Assembly: GCA_964613075.1 (NCBI GenBank)
Contig: CAZTFV010000033.1
Location: 1 to 14,399, forward strand
Source: CAYWEP01 sp964613075
GTDB taxonomy: Bacteria; Patescibacteriota; Microgenomatia; Levybacterales; UBA12049
Direction of reading: 5' to 3'
Length of the DNA: 14,399 nt
The notes below the pieces were generated by a model. It saw only the letters and a list, made by a program, of their open reading frames with translations. It made no database searches and had not been told where the DNA came from. Both the position numbers and the translations under genes were made by a program. Positions 6,077 through 11,734 of this stretch are shown piece by piece. The stretch's first letter is position 1. Each line of letters opens with the position of its first letter.

Positions 6077-6673
6077 ATGCCAATACAAAAAGATAGGGAA
6101 CCGATCGTCGTTCAAGACGGTAAACCATTTTCCATTAACCCAAATACGAACAGAGAGACCGTTCCACAAGAAGTTACAGACAATCTTGCAATACTAGAAA
6201 CAATACAAGAAGAAGGTAAATTAACCGATATCGTTAGATTTACTGTAGATGGGGAAAAACTATCAGGTAAAATAAATGTCATCAGTGTTCACACTGCATT
6301 AGAAAATCTCTATGAAACAGTAAGGTTTCCTGCTGGTGATGCTCACCCAATTACCTTTGATATCGATCTCTATCATATAACAGAAGCTCAAGCAAATGCT
6401 AATACCATTGGATTTATGGTCGGATATCTGAATAGAAGATATCTTGCAAATATAGAATATGAAGAATTTGAAGATGAACCGGGGATTGGATCATGGGTTG
6501 AAAATTGGACAGATATGGCTGATGGAGAAACAGTTGTTTTTGCTGTCCCACCTAATGCTGTTCCACAAGTTGAGTTTCAAGTATTTACAAACTTACACCG
6601 AGGCGTCCTTCATAGTGGATTTACAAATGAGACAACTTTACCTACTATGCCATCACAAATTCCTCAAACCTAG
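6077..6673 (+). CDS. Hypothetical protein, AT-rich orphan
   Basis: A 198 aa acidic protein that I do not recognise. It has no signal peptide, membrane segment, Cys residues or obvious catalytic motif, and looks like a soluble cytoplasmic protein of mixed alpha/beta make-up. Blocks that stand out are DIVRFTVDGEKLSGKINVISVHTALENLY (split here at about residues 51-79), DAHPITFDIDLYHIT (88-102), and a C-terminal beta-rich part with ETVVFAVPPNAVPQVEFQVF. Its codon use is more AT-rich than the flanking genes, a hint of separate origin. It stands alone on the plus strand with its own promoter. Its 3' end overlaps the convergent acylphosphatase gene by 29 bases. The start is fixed by the promoter; no earlier in-frame ATG fits. 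Confidence 0.75.
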   Translation: MPIQKDREPIVVQDGKPFSINPNTNRETVPQEVTDNLAILETIQEEGKLTDIVRFTVDGEKLSGKINVISVHTALENLYETVRFPAGDAHPITFDIDLYHITEAQANANTIGFMVGYLNRRYLANIEYEEFEDEPGIGSWVENWTDMADGETVVFAVPPNAVPQVEFQVFTNLHRGVLHSGFTNETTLPTMPSQIPQT

Positions 6674-6914
6674 CGTCTGAAGTCTCAAACGTAACAATGA
6701 CGTCTTTAACCTCTGCTAAAAATGGCCCTTTTTTGCATTCTTGAATCATTTGATCGATATCCTCTTTCTTGCCTTGGAAAACTGCTTCAACTCTCCCGTC
6801 TGAGAGGTTGCGGACCCAGCCGGTGAGGCCGAGTCTTACCGCGTTGCTTTTGACAAACTGCCGATACCCTATCCCCTGGACGTAGCCTGAGATGAAAAGA
6901 TGTACTTGTTTCAT
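6645..6914 (-). CDS. acyP: Acylphosphatase
   Basis: An 89 aa enzyme, the usual family length, that hydrolyses acyl phosphates such as carbamoyl or 1,3-bisphosphoglycerate phosphoanhydrides in the cytoplasm. The phosphate-binding loop is GYVQGIGYRQF (10-20), with the substrate-binding Arg18, and the catalytic Asn36 lies in GWVRNLSDGRVE. The ATG at 6914 has AGGA 8 bases upstream; that AGGA is itself part of the heptad repeat array that fills the gap behind it. Downstream of the alkyltransferase-like gene on the same strand. Its 3' end is overlapped by the convergent orphan gene, and Phe-Val-Met-Ala at the end is a normal family C-terminus. Confidence 0.95.
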   Translation of the reverse strand: MKQVHLFISGYVQGIGYRQFVKSNAVRLGLTGWVRNLSDGRVEAVFQGKKEDIDQMIQECKKGPFLAEVKDVIVTFETSDARFEEFVMA

Positions 6915-6919
6915 AACAA

Positions 6920-6994
6920 AAGTCCTAAGTGCTAAGTCCTAAGTTATAAGTAAAAAAGAATTGACTTGGGACTTATGACTTATAACTTGTGACT
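6920..6994. repeat. Inverted pair of 7-base repeat arrays
   Basis: The gap between acylphosphatase and the alkyltransferase-like gene is almost wholly repeats of a 7-base unit ACTTNNN. The right arm (6964-6994) reads ACTTGGG, ACTTATG, ACTTATA, ACTTGTG, ACT on the plus strand. The left arm (6920-6951) carries the same kind of unit on the minus strand (ACTTATA, ACTTAGG, ACTTAGC, ACTTAGG, ACTT). The arms could pair as a long imperfect hairpin around an A-rich centre. Matching units recur inside the endonuclease Q-like gene at 14209-14243. Confidence 0.85.
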
Positions 6995-7381
6995 CTACAT
7001 ATTGTATTTTTCAATAATCAACCTGATGTATGCGTTGCTGAGTTGGAGCTCTTTTGCCTGCTCCGGTGCGATCTGCCAGCGGTATTTTTCCATATCGACT
7101 TCAAAATTCTCTGTAACTTCTATCTCTTCTGATTCCAATAATTTCTTTTGTAAACTTCTTGGGTCTGCGACTTTTGTTCCGCTGATTGTAATCAAACCTT
7201 TATTATTAATCACCCGCCACCACGGTAAATCTATTTCTCCTTCGGTACTATTGAGAATCCACCCCACCTCTCGAGCAGCGCGAGGCAAACCTGCATACAG
7301 CGCTACCTGTCCATAACTCACAACTTTCCCATAAGGAACCATGCGGACGATGAAGATAACCTTTTCTCTAAACGTAGACAT
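6995..7381 (-). CDS. Alkyltransferase-like protein (ATL), no catalytic Cys
   Basis: A 128 aa protein matching the C-terminal DNA-binding domain of O6-alkylguanine-DNA alkyltransferase: VPYGKVVSYGQVALYAGLPRAAREVGWIL (residues 15-43 region, with the helix-turn-helix). The alkyl-acceptor motif PCHRV is replaced by PWWRV (53-57), so the protein cannot remove alkyl groups. This fits the ATL subfamily, which binds O6-alkylguanine and flags it for nucleotide excision repair. In better-known ATLs the motif is PWHRV; here the His is also Trp. A C-terminal extension of about 65 residues (YRWQIAPEQAKELQLSNAY) is family-typical in part. The ATG at 7381 lacks a Shine-Dalgarno and follows directly a cluster of dispersed repeats. 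Confidence 0.88.
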   Translation of the reverse strand: MSTFREKVIFIVRMVPYGKVVSYGQVALYAGLPRAAREVGWILNSTEGEIDLPWWRVINNKGLITISGTKVADPRSLQKKLLESEEIEVTENFEVDMEKYRWQIAPEQAKELQLSNAYIRLIIEKYNM

Positions 7382-7499
7382 AAAAAAATTATTGTTCGAG
7401 CTTGTCGAGAACTAAGATCCTGAAACAAGTTCAGGATGACAGATCACAAAACTTCTCGACTTCGGTCGCCTGAGGCGACCTTCGCTCGAAGAATAGGCA
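7382..7499. repeat. Cluster of three palindromic repeats
   Basis: This 118-base gap holds three separate elements. First is TTCGAGCTTGTCGAGAA (7396-7412), sharing the GAGCTTGTCGA core with copies at 2494 and 4418. Second is the hairpin ATCCTGAA-ACAAG-TTCAGGAT (7417-7437), a perfect 8-bp stem. Third is GGTCGCC-TGA-GGCGACC (7464-7480), a perfect 7-bp stem flanked by partly pairing TTCTCGA and TCGAAGAA. On the minus strand the last is followed by GAAGTCGAGAAGTTTTG, so it may act as a weak terminator for the 92 aa gene. Confidence 0.8.
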
Positions 7500-7778
7500 T
7501 TATGCTTTTGCGGTGGGCTTTTTCTCGGTTTTTCTCAACTCCTTCAGTTTCCACATAAAAAGTGCGCCTTTATTCTTAGCTGTGCTATCAATGGCAAAGG
7601 AAAGCGCTTTTTCCAAAATTGAGCGATGCACTGTCTTGGCAAGCTTTATATATAACCCTCTATGCTTGTAGTCGTCAAGCTCTTCGGCTAAATGAATGCC
7701 AAAACTTTGAAACTCGCGCGAGATGTACTTGTCTGTTGTTGGGTTAAAGTTTTTGAGTACCTGTTTGATGGATTGCAT
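7500..7778 (-). CDS. Small conserved-looking hypothetical protein
   Basis: A 92 aa protein of unknown function. Residues 12-70 (NPTTDKYISREFQSFG... LYIKLAKTVHRSILEKALSF) look like a compact helical domain; the last 20 residues are Lys-rich (KELRKTEKKPTAKA), suggesting nucleic-acid contact or a disordered tail. The pattern is similar to short proteins I recall from CPR genomes, but I cannot name a family. It follows the 244 aa gene by 29 bases on the same strand and has AGGA about 10 bases before its ATG, so it is probably the second gene of that operon. Confidence 0.75.
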   Translation of the reverse strand: MQSIKQVLKNFNPTTDKYISREFQSFGIHLAEELDDYKHRGLYIKLAKTVHRSILEKALSFAIDSTAKNKGALFMWKLKELRKTEKKPTAKA

Positions 7779-7807
7779 GTGTCTAAATCCTTTTATTAAA
7801 TAAATAC

Positions 7808-8542
7808 TCAGTCGCCGCCGAAGAAATGAATACCTGTTTTATGAAAGAATTGACGCAATAATCTCATCCCAAATGCTTTAGCCAATCCTTCACCGCTGCC
7901 ATCGGTAGATACCCTATGAGTCGGCCTGATCAGATCAGCTAGTTTTGTCGTCATTGCATAACTGAAAATATATTGTAGTTTTAAATTTAATCTTTCTCGT
8001 TGCGACATTTTTTGCATAAATTCTTGTTTATCAAGATTCATTAGCCCTTCCCGTAAATCTTGTTGTATCTCTTTTAACCCTTCTATTGGATTTTCCATTT
8101 GTCGCTGCGGCCCTCTGACAAATTCAGGTTCTCTCGCCTGGTAGTTTGCAACTGTGTCTGGCTGCTGCCCTTTCCTTGCTTGAATTTTTTGCCTCATTCC
8201 TTCATCTGTAGGCCGTTGAGGTTTAACAATCCTTTTATCAAACAAGGGCTTGCGCAGTTTTTCCCCGAATACTTTCTCAACCCCCTCTCTTCGCGCGGCT
8301 AAGGCTCGCGAAACTTTACCCTGATTGCTCTGTTTTTTACCCTGCAAATAACGCACTACCGATCTTTCTTCTTGTCCGGGCGCTACACGACCTTCTGTTT
8401 TACCCGTATCGCGTAGCGGTACGCGCGGAGACTCCTTACGAGAACGAATGAGCGGTTCTGGTGCTTCGGGCATAATTTTACTTGCTATTTTTGGTTGCTG
8501 ATTTTGGCCAATCTCAGATAATTGTGGCTTTTGTTTTGCCAT
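7808..8542 (-). CDS. Basic, largely disordered hypothetical protein
   Basis: A 244 aa protein I do not recognise. Residues 1-150 are rich in Lys, Arg, Gln and Pro with few hydrophobic residues (SRKESPRVPLRDTGKTEGR, LQGKKQSNQGKVSR), so this part is probably disordered and may bind nucleic acid. Residues about 150-205 form amphipathic helices (IEGLKEIQQDLREGLMNLDKQ, then RERLNLKLQYIFSYAMTTKL), and the end is Gly/Phe-rich. There is no signal peptide. It heads a two-gene operon with the 92 aa gene. A TATACT -10 box ends 6 bases before the ATG, so the first transcribed base should be at or next to the A of ATG, a leaderless message that fixes this start. Confidence 0.8.
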   Translation of the reverse strand: MAKQKPQLSEIGQNQQPKIASKIMPEAPEPLIRSRKESPRVPLRDTGKTEGRVAPGQEERSVVRYLQGKKQSNQGKVSRALAARREGVEKVFGEKLRKPLFDKRIVKPQRPTDEGMRQKIQARKGQQPDTVANYQAREPEFVRGPQRQMENPIEGLKEIQQDLREGLMNLDKQEFMQKMSQRERLNLKLQYIFSYAMTTKLADLIRPTHRVSTDGSGEGLAKAFGMRLLRQFFHKTGIHFFGGD

Positions 8543-8548
8543 AGGGTT

Positions 8549-8554
8549 AGTATA
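8549..8554 (-). promoter_or_regulatory. -10 box of the 244 aa gene
   Basis: TATACT on the minus strand, 6 bases before the ATG at 8542. The predicted start of transcription coincides with the ATG. No good -35 is seen at 16-18 bases, so confidence is moderate. Confidence 0.5.
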
Positions 8555-8581
8555 CTACAGAAACTGGGTAGGGTAAGTTGT

Positions 8582-8671
8582 TTATTCTAACTTTTCTAAG
8601 ATTTGGAGGGTCTCTTTCCTAAAGTATTCTTTTACTTCTTCCCAATTTACCGAAGTTATCATCTTCGGCAT
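8582..8671 (-). CDS. Possible 29 aa mini-protein or gene remnant
   Basis: In the 159-base gap between the 676 aa and 244 aa genes there is an open frame of 29 codons. It starts MPKMITSVNWEEVKEYFR and ends LQILEKLE, an amphipathic acidic helix with protein-like composition. An in-frame TAA lies just upstream (minus-strand TAA GAG CGT CAA ATG), so it is not an extension of anything. No Shine-Dalgarno is evident. It could be a true small protein, or the leftover start of a decayed gene. Length alone gives no proof. Confidence 0.3.
   Translation of the reverse strand: MPKMITSVNWEEVKEYFRKETLQILEKLE
8650..8668. terminator. Hairpin downstream of the 676 aa gene
   Basis: CCGAAG-TTATCAT-CTTCGG, a 6-bp stem with a 7-base loop, about 35 bases past the stop of the minus-strand 676 aa gene. 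The bases that follow on that strand are TAAATTGGG, not a T-run, so this is at best a weak terminator. It also overlaps the start of the 29-codon frame. Confidence 0.35.
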
Positions 8672-8701
8672 TTGACGCTCTTACTCGTCTTCTCCATGTA
8701 T

Positions 8702-10732
8702 TTATTGTTCTTGGTTTGTTTCGCCGAAATAGAATTTATCTAGCTCCTCTCTGTTGGCAATATTTCCTTTTTCATCAAGTCTTGGGACTGGAGGCAACAT
8801 AACTTCAAAGTCCTGAGGGCGCTCAATGAGTGCTTTTTCCTGCGCATGGAGATACTCTTCAAGTGTGGGAGGTTGCCTTACTACCTGATTTTCTCCTCGT
8901 TTCCAGGCGTATACTTTTGCGGAATCTTTTTCAGAATATGTGGGCTTCAATTCTGTAAGCTTTCCATCCTTTGAGAAGTGAGGCGTAACTGAGTAAACTC
9001 CTACAGGTGCATCCGGGCCAACTGCGGCTGTACCGAGCGACCTTGCTGTAGCCTCTGCTGCTCCTTCCTTTTCGCCTGCACCACAAGAGAGATAGGTAAT
9101 TGGCGCATCTAGATCAAAGAACTCTTGGATCCTTGGGTCACTCGCGTATCTTTGAATATCTACTACGGTTAGTGGGTCAGTAGCTTCGCTCAAAGTCATC
9201 CCCTCTTTTTCTCCGTGCGCTTGTACTACCATGCCACCTATTTTATTTTCTGACCCATATAGCTTATCCAGCATATGCAGCCTGCCCAATACTTCTACTT
9301 TTGTACCAAATTCAATATAACGGACTGCATAGTTGTTTTTATTTAATTCCTCGGTCATCTGAGCGATTTTTTCGGCATCACCTGGCGCAAACGAAAATGC
9401 TCCGTTATGGTCGTTCAATGCCGTGGCGACAACAACGTAGCTGCGATTTGTATCATGCTCTTTGTATTGACGAAGTAATTGTTCAGCATCATACCGATGA
9501 AAATTGCGAATACCAAATAGCTTCTCCATCGCAGCTACAGAACCGGGTGCTTGAGACTCCATCCACTGTATGCGTTGCATGTTCCGTTCTACGTTTTTGG
9601 TAAAGTTTTTTTCTATTTCTTTCTGAGGGAGTAGCTTTCCTCCGATGTCATTAACAATCGTACTTTCTGCCCATCCTCTTATTAACCGATCAGCCAGCTG
9701 TTGGCTTGGTTCTTCTGCCATAATCTCTCCTAACACTTTTCTTCCCAACGTGTGCGCATCTAACCGTGTTTGTTCGTCGTCTGATGTTAATAACATGCTT
9801 AAGTAGCGTGTTTTTTGCGAAAGACGCTGGTCTGGGTCTTCCAGAGCATTTTGCGCGATTTCAATTGCTTGTGGATTTCCTGCTTTTGTCAGCACTTTCA
9901 TGGGATAGTCATAAAGATATGCAAGATTTACATCGCTCACCGCAGCTGCAATTTGTGGGAGGCATTGCTCAAGAACTGGCAGCGCGTGTGTTTTTTGTTT
10001 CGCTGTCCCGTGTTCGACAACTTTGCTCACTACTTCTGCATATTGATCAGTGCTCCTATTGCTTGCTAGGTCGGCTCGTATGAGAGGGAGGCTTCGATCA
10101 ATTCTATTTAGCGCAAATGACTGCAGAGTTGTATCTTCTGTATCAAGCATAATGCCGAGGTTTTTTAATGCTTCCAATCGAAAATGCGGATTTAGCACAG
10201 CTTTTTCGAGTAGTCCTCGATTCTGCCAAACGTCGTTATAGCTCTGGTTCCTTCTTGTTTCATCAACAGCGTCTACATTTACTGGGAGTAGATCCCAGAT
10301 TGCAAGACGCAATTCGGTAAGTTTTCTTACCTCATCTGTCGTTAACACGACTTCTCTTTGTCCTCGAACTTTATCAACTGCGGATTTTACCACTGTACGA
10401 AGGAACGTTGCAGGATCTTCTCTTAGCCTCCCTCCTACTTGATATCGCAATGATCTTGCTTGATCAACGATTTGTATTGCGCGGCTATCAGATTGCGGAG
10501 GGTTTGTCGTATTTTCGGTACTATCGCTTGCTCCATGCTTCCCCTTTAGTCGAACAATTTCTCGGAGAATGGCATCTGGCAATTTCCCTAGTGATCGGTC
10601 GCGAATCAGGCTTCTTACCATTGCTGTCTCTCGGGGGCCTTCTGGCCTTGACTCAACGGGGGTAACAGGCGCTTCTTTTTCTTGTCCGCGCGTAAGTTCT
10701 GCGTTCGGTTGAGCAGGCTTTCCTTCGTTCAT
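8702..10732 (-). CDS. Helical-repeat protein with C-terminal caspase-like (clan CD) domain
   Basis: A 676 aa cytoplasmic protein with no signal peptide or membrane segment. Residues 1-125 are mostly polar linker. Residues about 130-350 are a run of amphipathic helices with HEAT/armadillo-like spacing (for example LRLAIWDLLP, RLEALKNLGIML, KQKTHALPVLEQCLPQI, QAIEIAQNALEDP). Residues about 430-590 look like a clan CD cysteine peptidase fold: the strand SYVVVATAL, then IGGMVVQAHGE with His506-Gly507, then PITYLSCGAGE with Cys550. The His-Gly and Cys-Gly positions at strand ends are the signature of caspases, CHAT and related peptidases. Both dyad residues are present, so it may be active. The ATG lies 2 bases after the stop of the 110 aa gene, so the two are coupled. 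Role unknown: controlled proteolysis, a defence effector or a scaffold are all possible. The domain call is by eye from motifs. Confidence 0.8.
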   Translation of the reverse strand: MNEGKPAQPNAELTRGQEKEAPVTPVESRPEGPRETAMVRSLIRDRSLGKLPDAILREIVRLKGKHGASDSTENTTNPPQSDSRAIQIVDQARSLRYQVGGRLREDPATFLRTVVKSAVDKVRGQREVVLTTDEVRKLTELRLAIWDLLPVNVDAVDETRRNQSYNDVWQNRGLLEKAVLNPHFRLEALKNLGIMLDTEDTTLQSFALNRIDRSLPLIRADLASNRSTDQYAEVVSKVVEHGTAKQKTHALPVLEQCLPQIAAAVSDVNLAYLYDYPMKVLTKAGNPQAIEIAQNALEDPDQRLSQKTRYLSMLLTSDDEQTRLDAHTLGRKVLGEIMAEEPSQQLADRLIRGWAESTIVNDIGGKLLPQKEIEKNFTKNVERNMQRIQWMESQAPGSVAAMEKLFGIRNFHRYDAEQLLRQYKEHDTNRSYVVVATALNDHNGAFSFAPGDAEKIAQMTEELNKNNYAVRYIEFGTKVEVLGRLHMLDKLYGSENKIGGMVVQAHGEKEGMTLSEATDPLTVVDIQRYASDPRIQEFFDLDAPITYLSCGAGEKEGAAEATARSLGTAAVGPDAPVGVYSVTPHFSKDGKLTELKPTYSEKDSAKVYAWKRGENQVVRQPPTLEEYLHAQEKALIERPQDFEVMLPPVPRLDEKGNIANREELDKFYFGETNQEQ

Positions 10733-10734
10733 AG

Positions 10735-11067
10735 TTACTGTGTTTTTTCTTTCAGCACTTTCAGTGCTTCGTCTAGTTTTCCTGATTTTATTAGGTCTTC
10801 TGCGTGTTTTGCGACAATCACCCTCACTTTGTCGTCATGCTCTTTGATGACAGGCAAAACAGCTGCTGTAAGCTCGGCAAAATGATCATCAAGGGTTGGG
10901 ACAATAGCGTAAATTTGCTCAAGCGTCAGGGGTGGATGCAGCTTATCAAGCACCATTTTGGCAATGTCAGTTGCACGGTCAGCATCCATCTGACCGTTCA
11001 TAAGCTTTTGCTCGATGATATCTAAAATATCTCGTTCTATTTTTTGCCGATACTCTTCCGGATCCAT
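10735..11067 (-). CDS. Small helical hypothetical protein coupled to the caspase-like gene
   Basis: A 110 aa acidic protein, nearly all helical (RQKIERDILDIIEQKL, RATDIAKMVLDKL, HFAELTAAVLPVIKEH, KLDEALKVLKEKTQ), with no Cys and no known motif. It has the look of a short repeat or regulatory bundle; I cannot name a family. Its stop is 2 bases before the ATG of the 676 aa caspase-like protein, so the two are translated together and may form a complex, for instance as regulator and protease. An extended -10 (TGTTACAGT, minus 11084 to 11076) ends 8 bases before its ATG. Confidence 0.78.
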   Translation of the reverse strand: MDPEEYRQKIERDILDIIEQKLMNGQMDADRATDIAKMVLDKLHPPLTLEQIYAIVPTLDDHFAELTAAVLPVIKEHDDKVRVIVAKHAEDLIKSGKLDEALKVLKEKTQ

Positions 11068-11075
11068 CTACTATA

Positions 11076-11084
11076 ACTGTAACA
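11076..11084 (-). promoter_or_regulatory. Possible extended -10 promoter for the 110 aa gene
   Basis: TGTTACAGT on the minus strand, 8 bases before the ATG at 11067; no clear -35. If real it would give a leaderless message for the 110 aa/caspase-like pair, independent of the toxin-antitoxin genes upstream, which lie on the same strand and end at 11091. Confidence 0.3.
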
Positions 11085-11090
11085 TATATA

Positions 11091-11384
11091 TTATTTAGGC
11101 AAAATTCGTATTTCGACTCGAGCGTTTAGCGCTTCTGCAATACGCTCAAGTAATGAAAGAGATGGTTTTTGAGACATCGCTTCGATGCGAGAGATAACCG
11201 GTTGCTTGGTGCCAATTTTTTTGGCTAGCTCCTCTTGCGTCATCTTCCTTTTTAACCGCGCACTAATAAGACTTCGCGCCAGCTGATACTCTGGCTCGGT
11301 TCCTTCGTATGCTTTTTTATAGACTGGGTCCTTTAACCAACTCTTATGTAAGTCGTCAAAATTTGTAAGCTTGAGATTTTTCAT
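11091..11384 (-). CDS. HigA-like XRE antitoxin
   Basis: A 97 aa protein with an XRE-type helix-turn-helix at about 36-88 (LISARLKRKMTQEELAKKIG, then KQPVISRIEA and PSLSLLERIAEAL). Residues 1-35 form an extra N-terminal segment, probably for toxin binding. It should neutralise the toxin encoded just upstream and repress the pair through the palindrome at 11694-11711. The gap after the toxin stop is 1 base. A strong AGGAGG Shine-Dalgarno (minus 11395 to 11390), 5 bases before the ATG, lies inside the last toxin codons, so antitoxin should be made in excess over toxin. Confidence 0.93.
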   Translation of the reverse strand: MKNLKLTNFDDLHKSWLKDPVYKKAYEGTEPEYQLARSLISARLKRKMTQEELAKKIGTKQPVISRIEAMSQKPSLSLLERIAEALNARVEIRILPK

Positions 11385-11385
11385 A

Positions 11386-11691
11386 TTATCCTCCTAATTC
11401 TCTCTGCCTTTTTTCTGCTAATTGTATATCCTGCTTTGGTGTTTTATTTGTTTTCTTCTTCAGTGCATGAACTATCACACCAAGCTTTCCTTTGCTGAAA
11501 AAGAACAAACGAATATTTCCTGCTCTTAATTCCCATAGTTTCTGAGTTCCAACCATTCGCTTAAGATATTTCGCTGGTAACTGTAGGCCGAATTCTTTAA
11601 AAAGCTCCTGACTTCTGCGAACTCTTGCTTTCTCTATCGGAGAAAGTTGATCAAGGAATTTCTCAACTTGATTTGCAACTATTAAATTCAT
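11386..11691 (-). CDS. HigB/Gp49-type RelE-superfamily toxin
   Basis: A 101 aa basic protein of the RelE/ParE superfamily, closest to the phage-derived Gp49 or HigB type, which typically cut mRNA on the ribosome. The core strands are KLWELRAGNIRLFFFSKGKLGVIVHAL (residues 51-77, given in two parts: LWELRAGNIRL and VIVHALKKK). After this comes the Lys-rich tail with TPKQDIQLAEKRQREL. Toxin-first order followed by an XRE antitoxin is the HigBA arrangement. The start at 11691 fits a promoter 14 bases upstream whose -10 is inside a palindromic operator; no Shine-Dalgarno precedes the toxin, unlike the antitoxin. Confidence 0.92.
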   Translation of the reverse strand: MNLIVANQVEKFLDQLSPIEKARVRRSQELFKEFGLQLPAKYLKRMVGTQKLWELRAGNIRLFFFSKGKLGVIVHALKKKTNKTPKQDIQLAEKRQRELGG

Positions 11692-11693
11692 TC

Positions 11694-11711
11694 TATAACA
11701 ATTTTGTTATA
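11694..11711. promoter_or_regulatory. Operator palindrome of the toxin-antitoxin pair
   Basis: TATAACAA-TT-TTGTTATA: perfect 8-bp arms with a 2-base centre, immediately before the toxin ATG. It covers the -10 box and the expected start of transcription, the usual place for repression by an XRE antitoxin dimer or the toxin-antitoxin complex. Confidence 0.8.
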
Positions 11712-11734
11712 TGTCAATCCCTATTTTGTGTTAA
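11706..11734 (-). promoter_or_regulatory. Predicted promoter of the toxin-antitoxin pair
   Basis: Minus-strand TTAACA (11734 to 11729), 17 bases, TATAAC (11711 to 11706); both boxes match 5 of 6. The -35 lies within the last codons of peptidyl-tRNA hydrolase. The start of transcription would be near 11699, about 8 bases before the toxin ATG. A perfect TTGACA at 11717 to 11712 is not used here, because its -10 would fall on the start codon. Confidence 0.6.

Noticed and set aside
6920..6994. CRISPR array
   Set aside because: Units are 7 bases with no spacers, and the two arms run in opposite directions; no cas genes are present.
11712..11717. TTGACA just before the toxin gene as its -35 box
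   Set aside because: At 16-17 bases its -10 would fall on the start codon, putting the transcript start inside the gene with no alternative start; TTAACA-17-TATAAC fits better.
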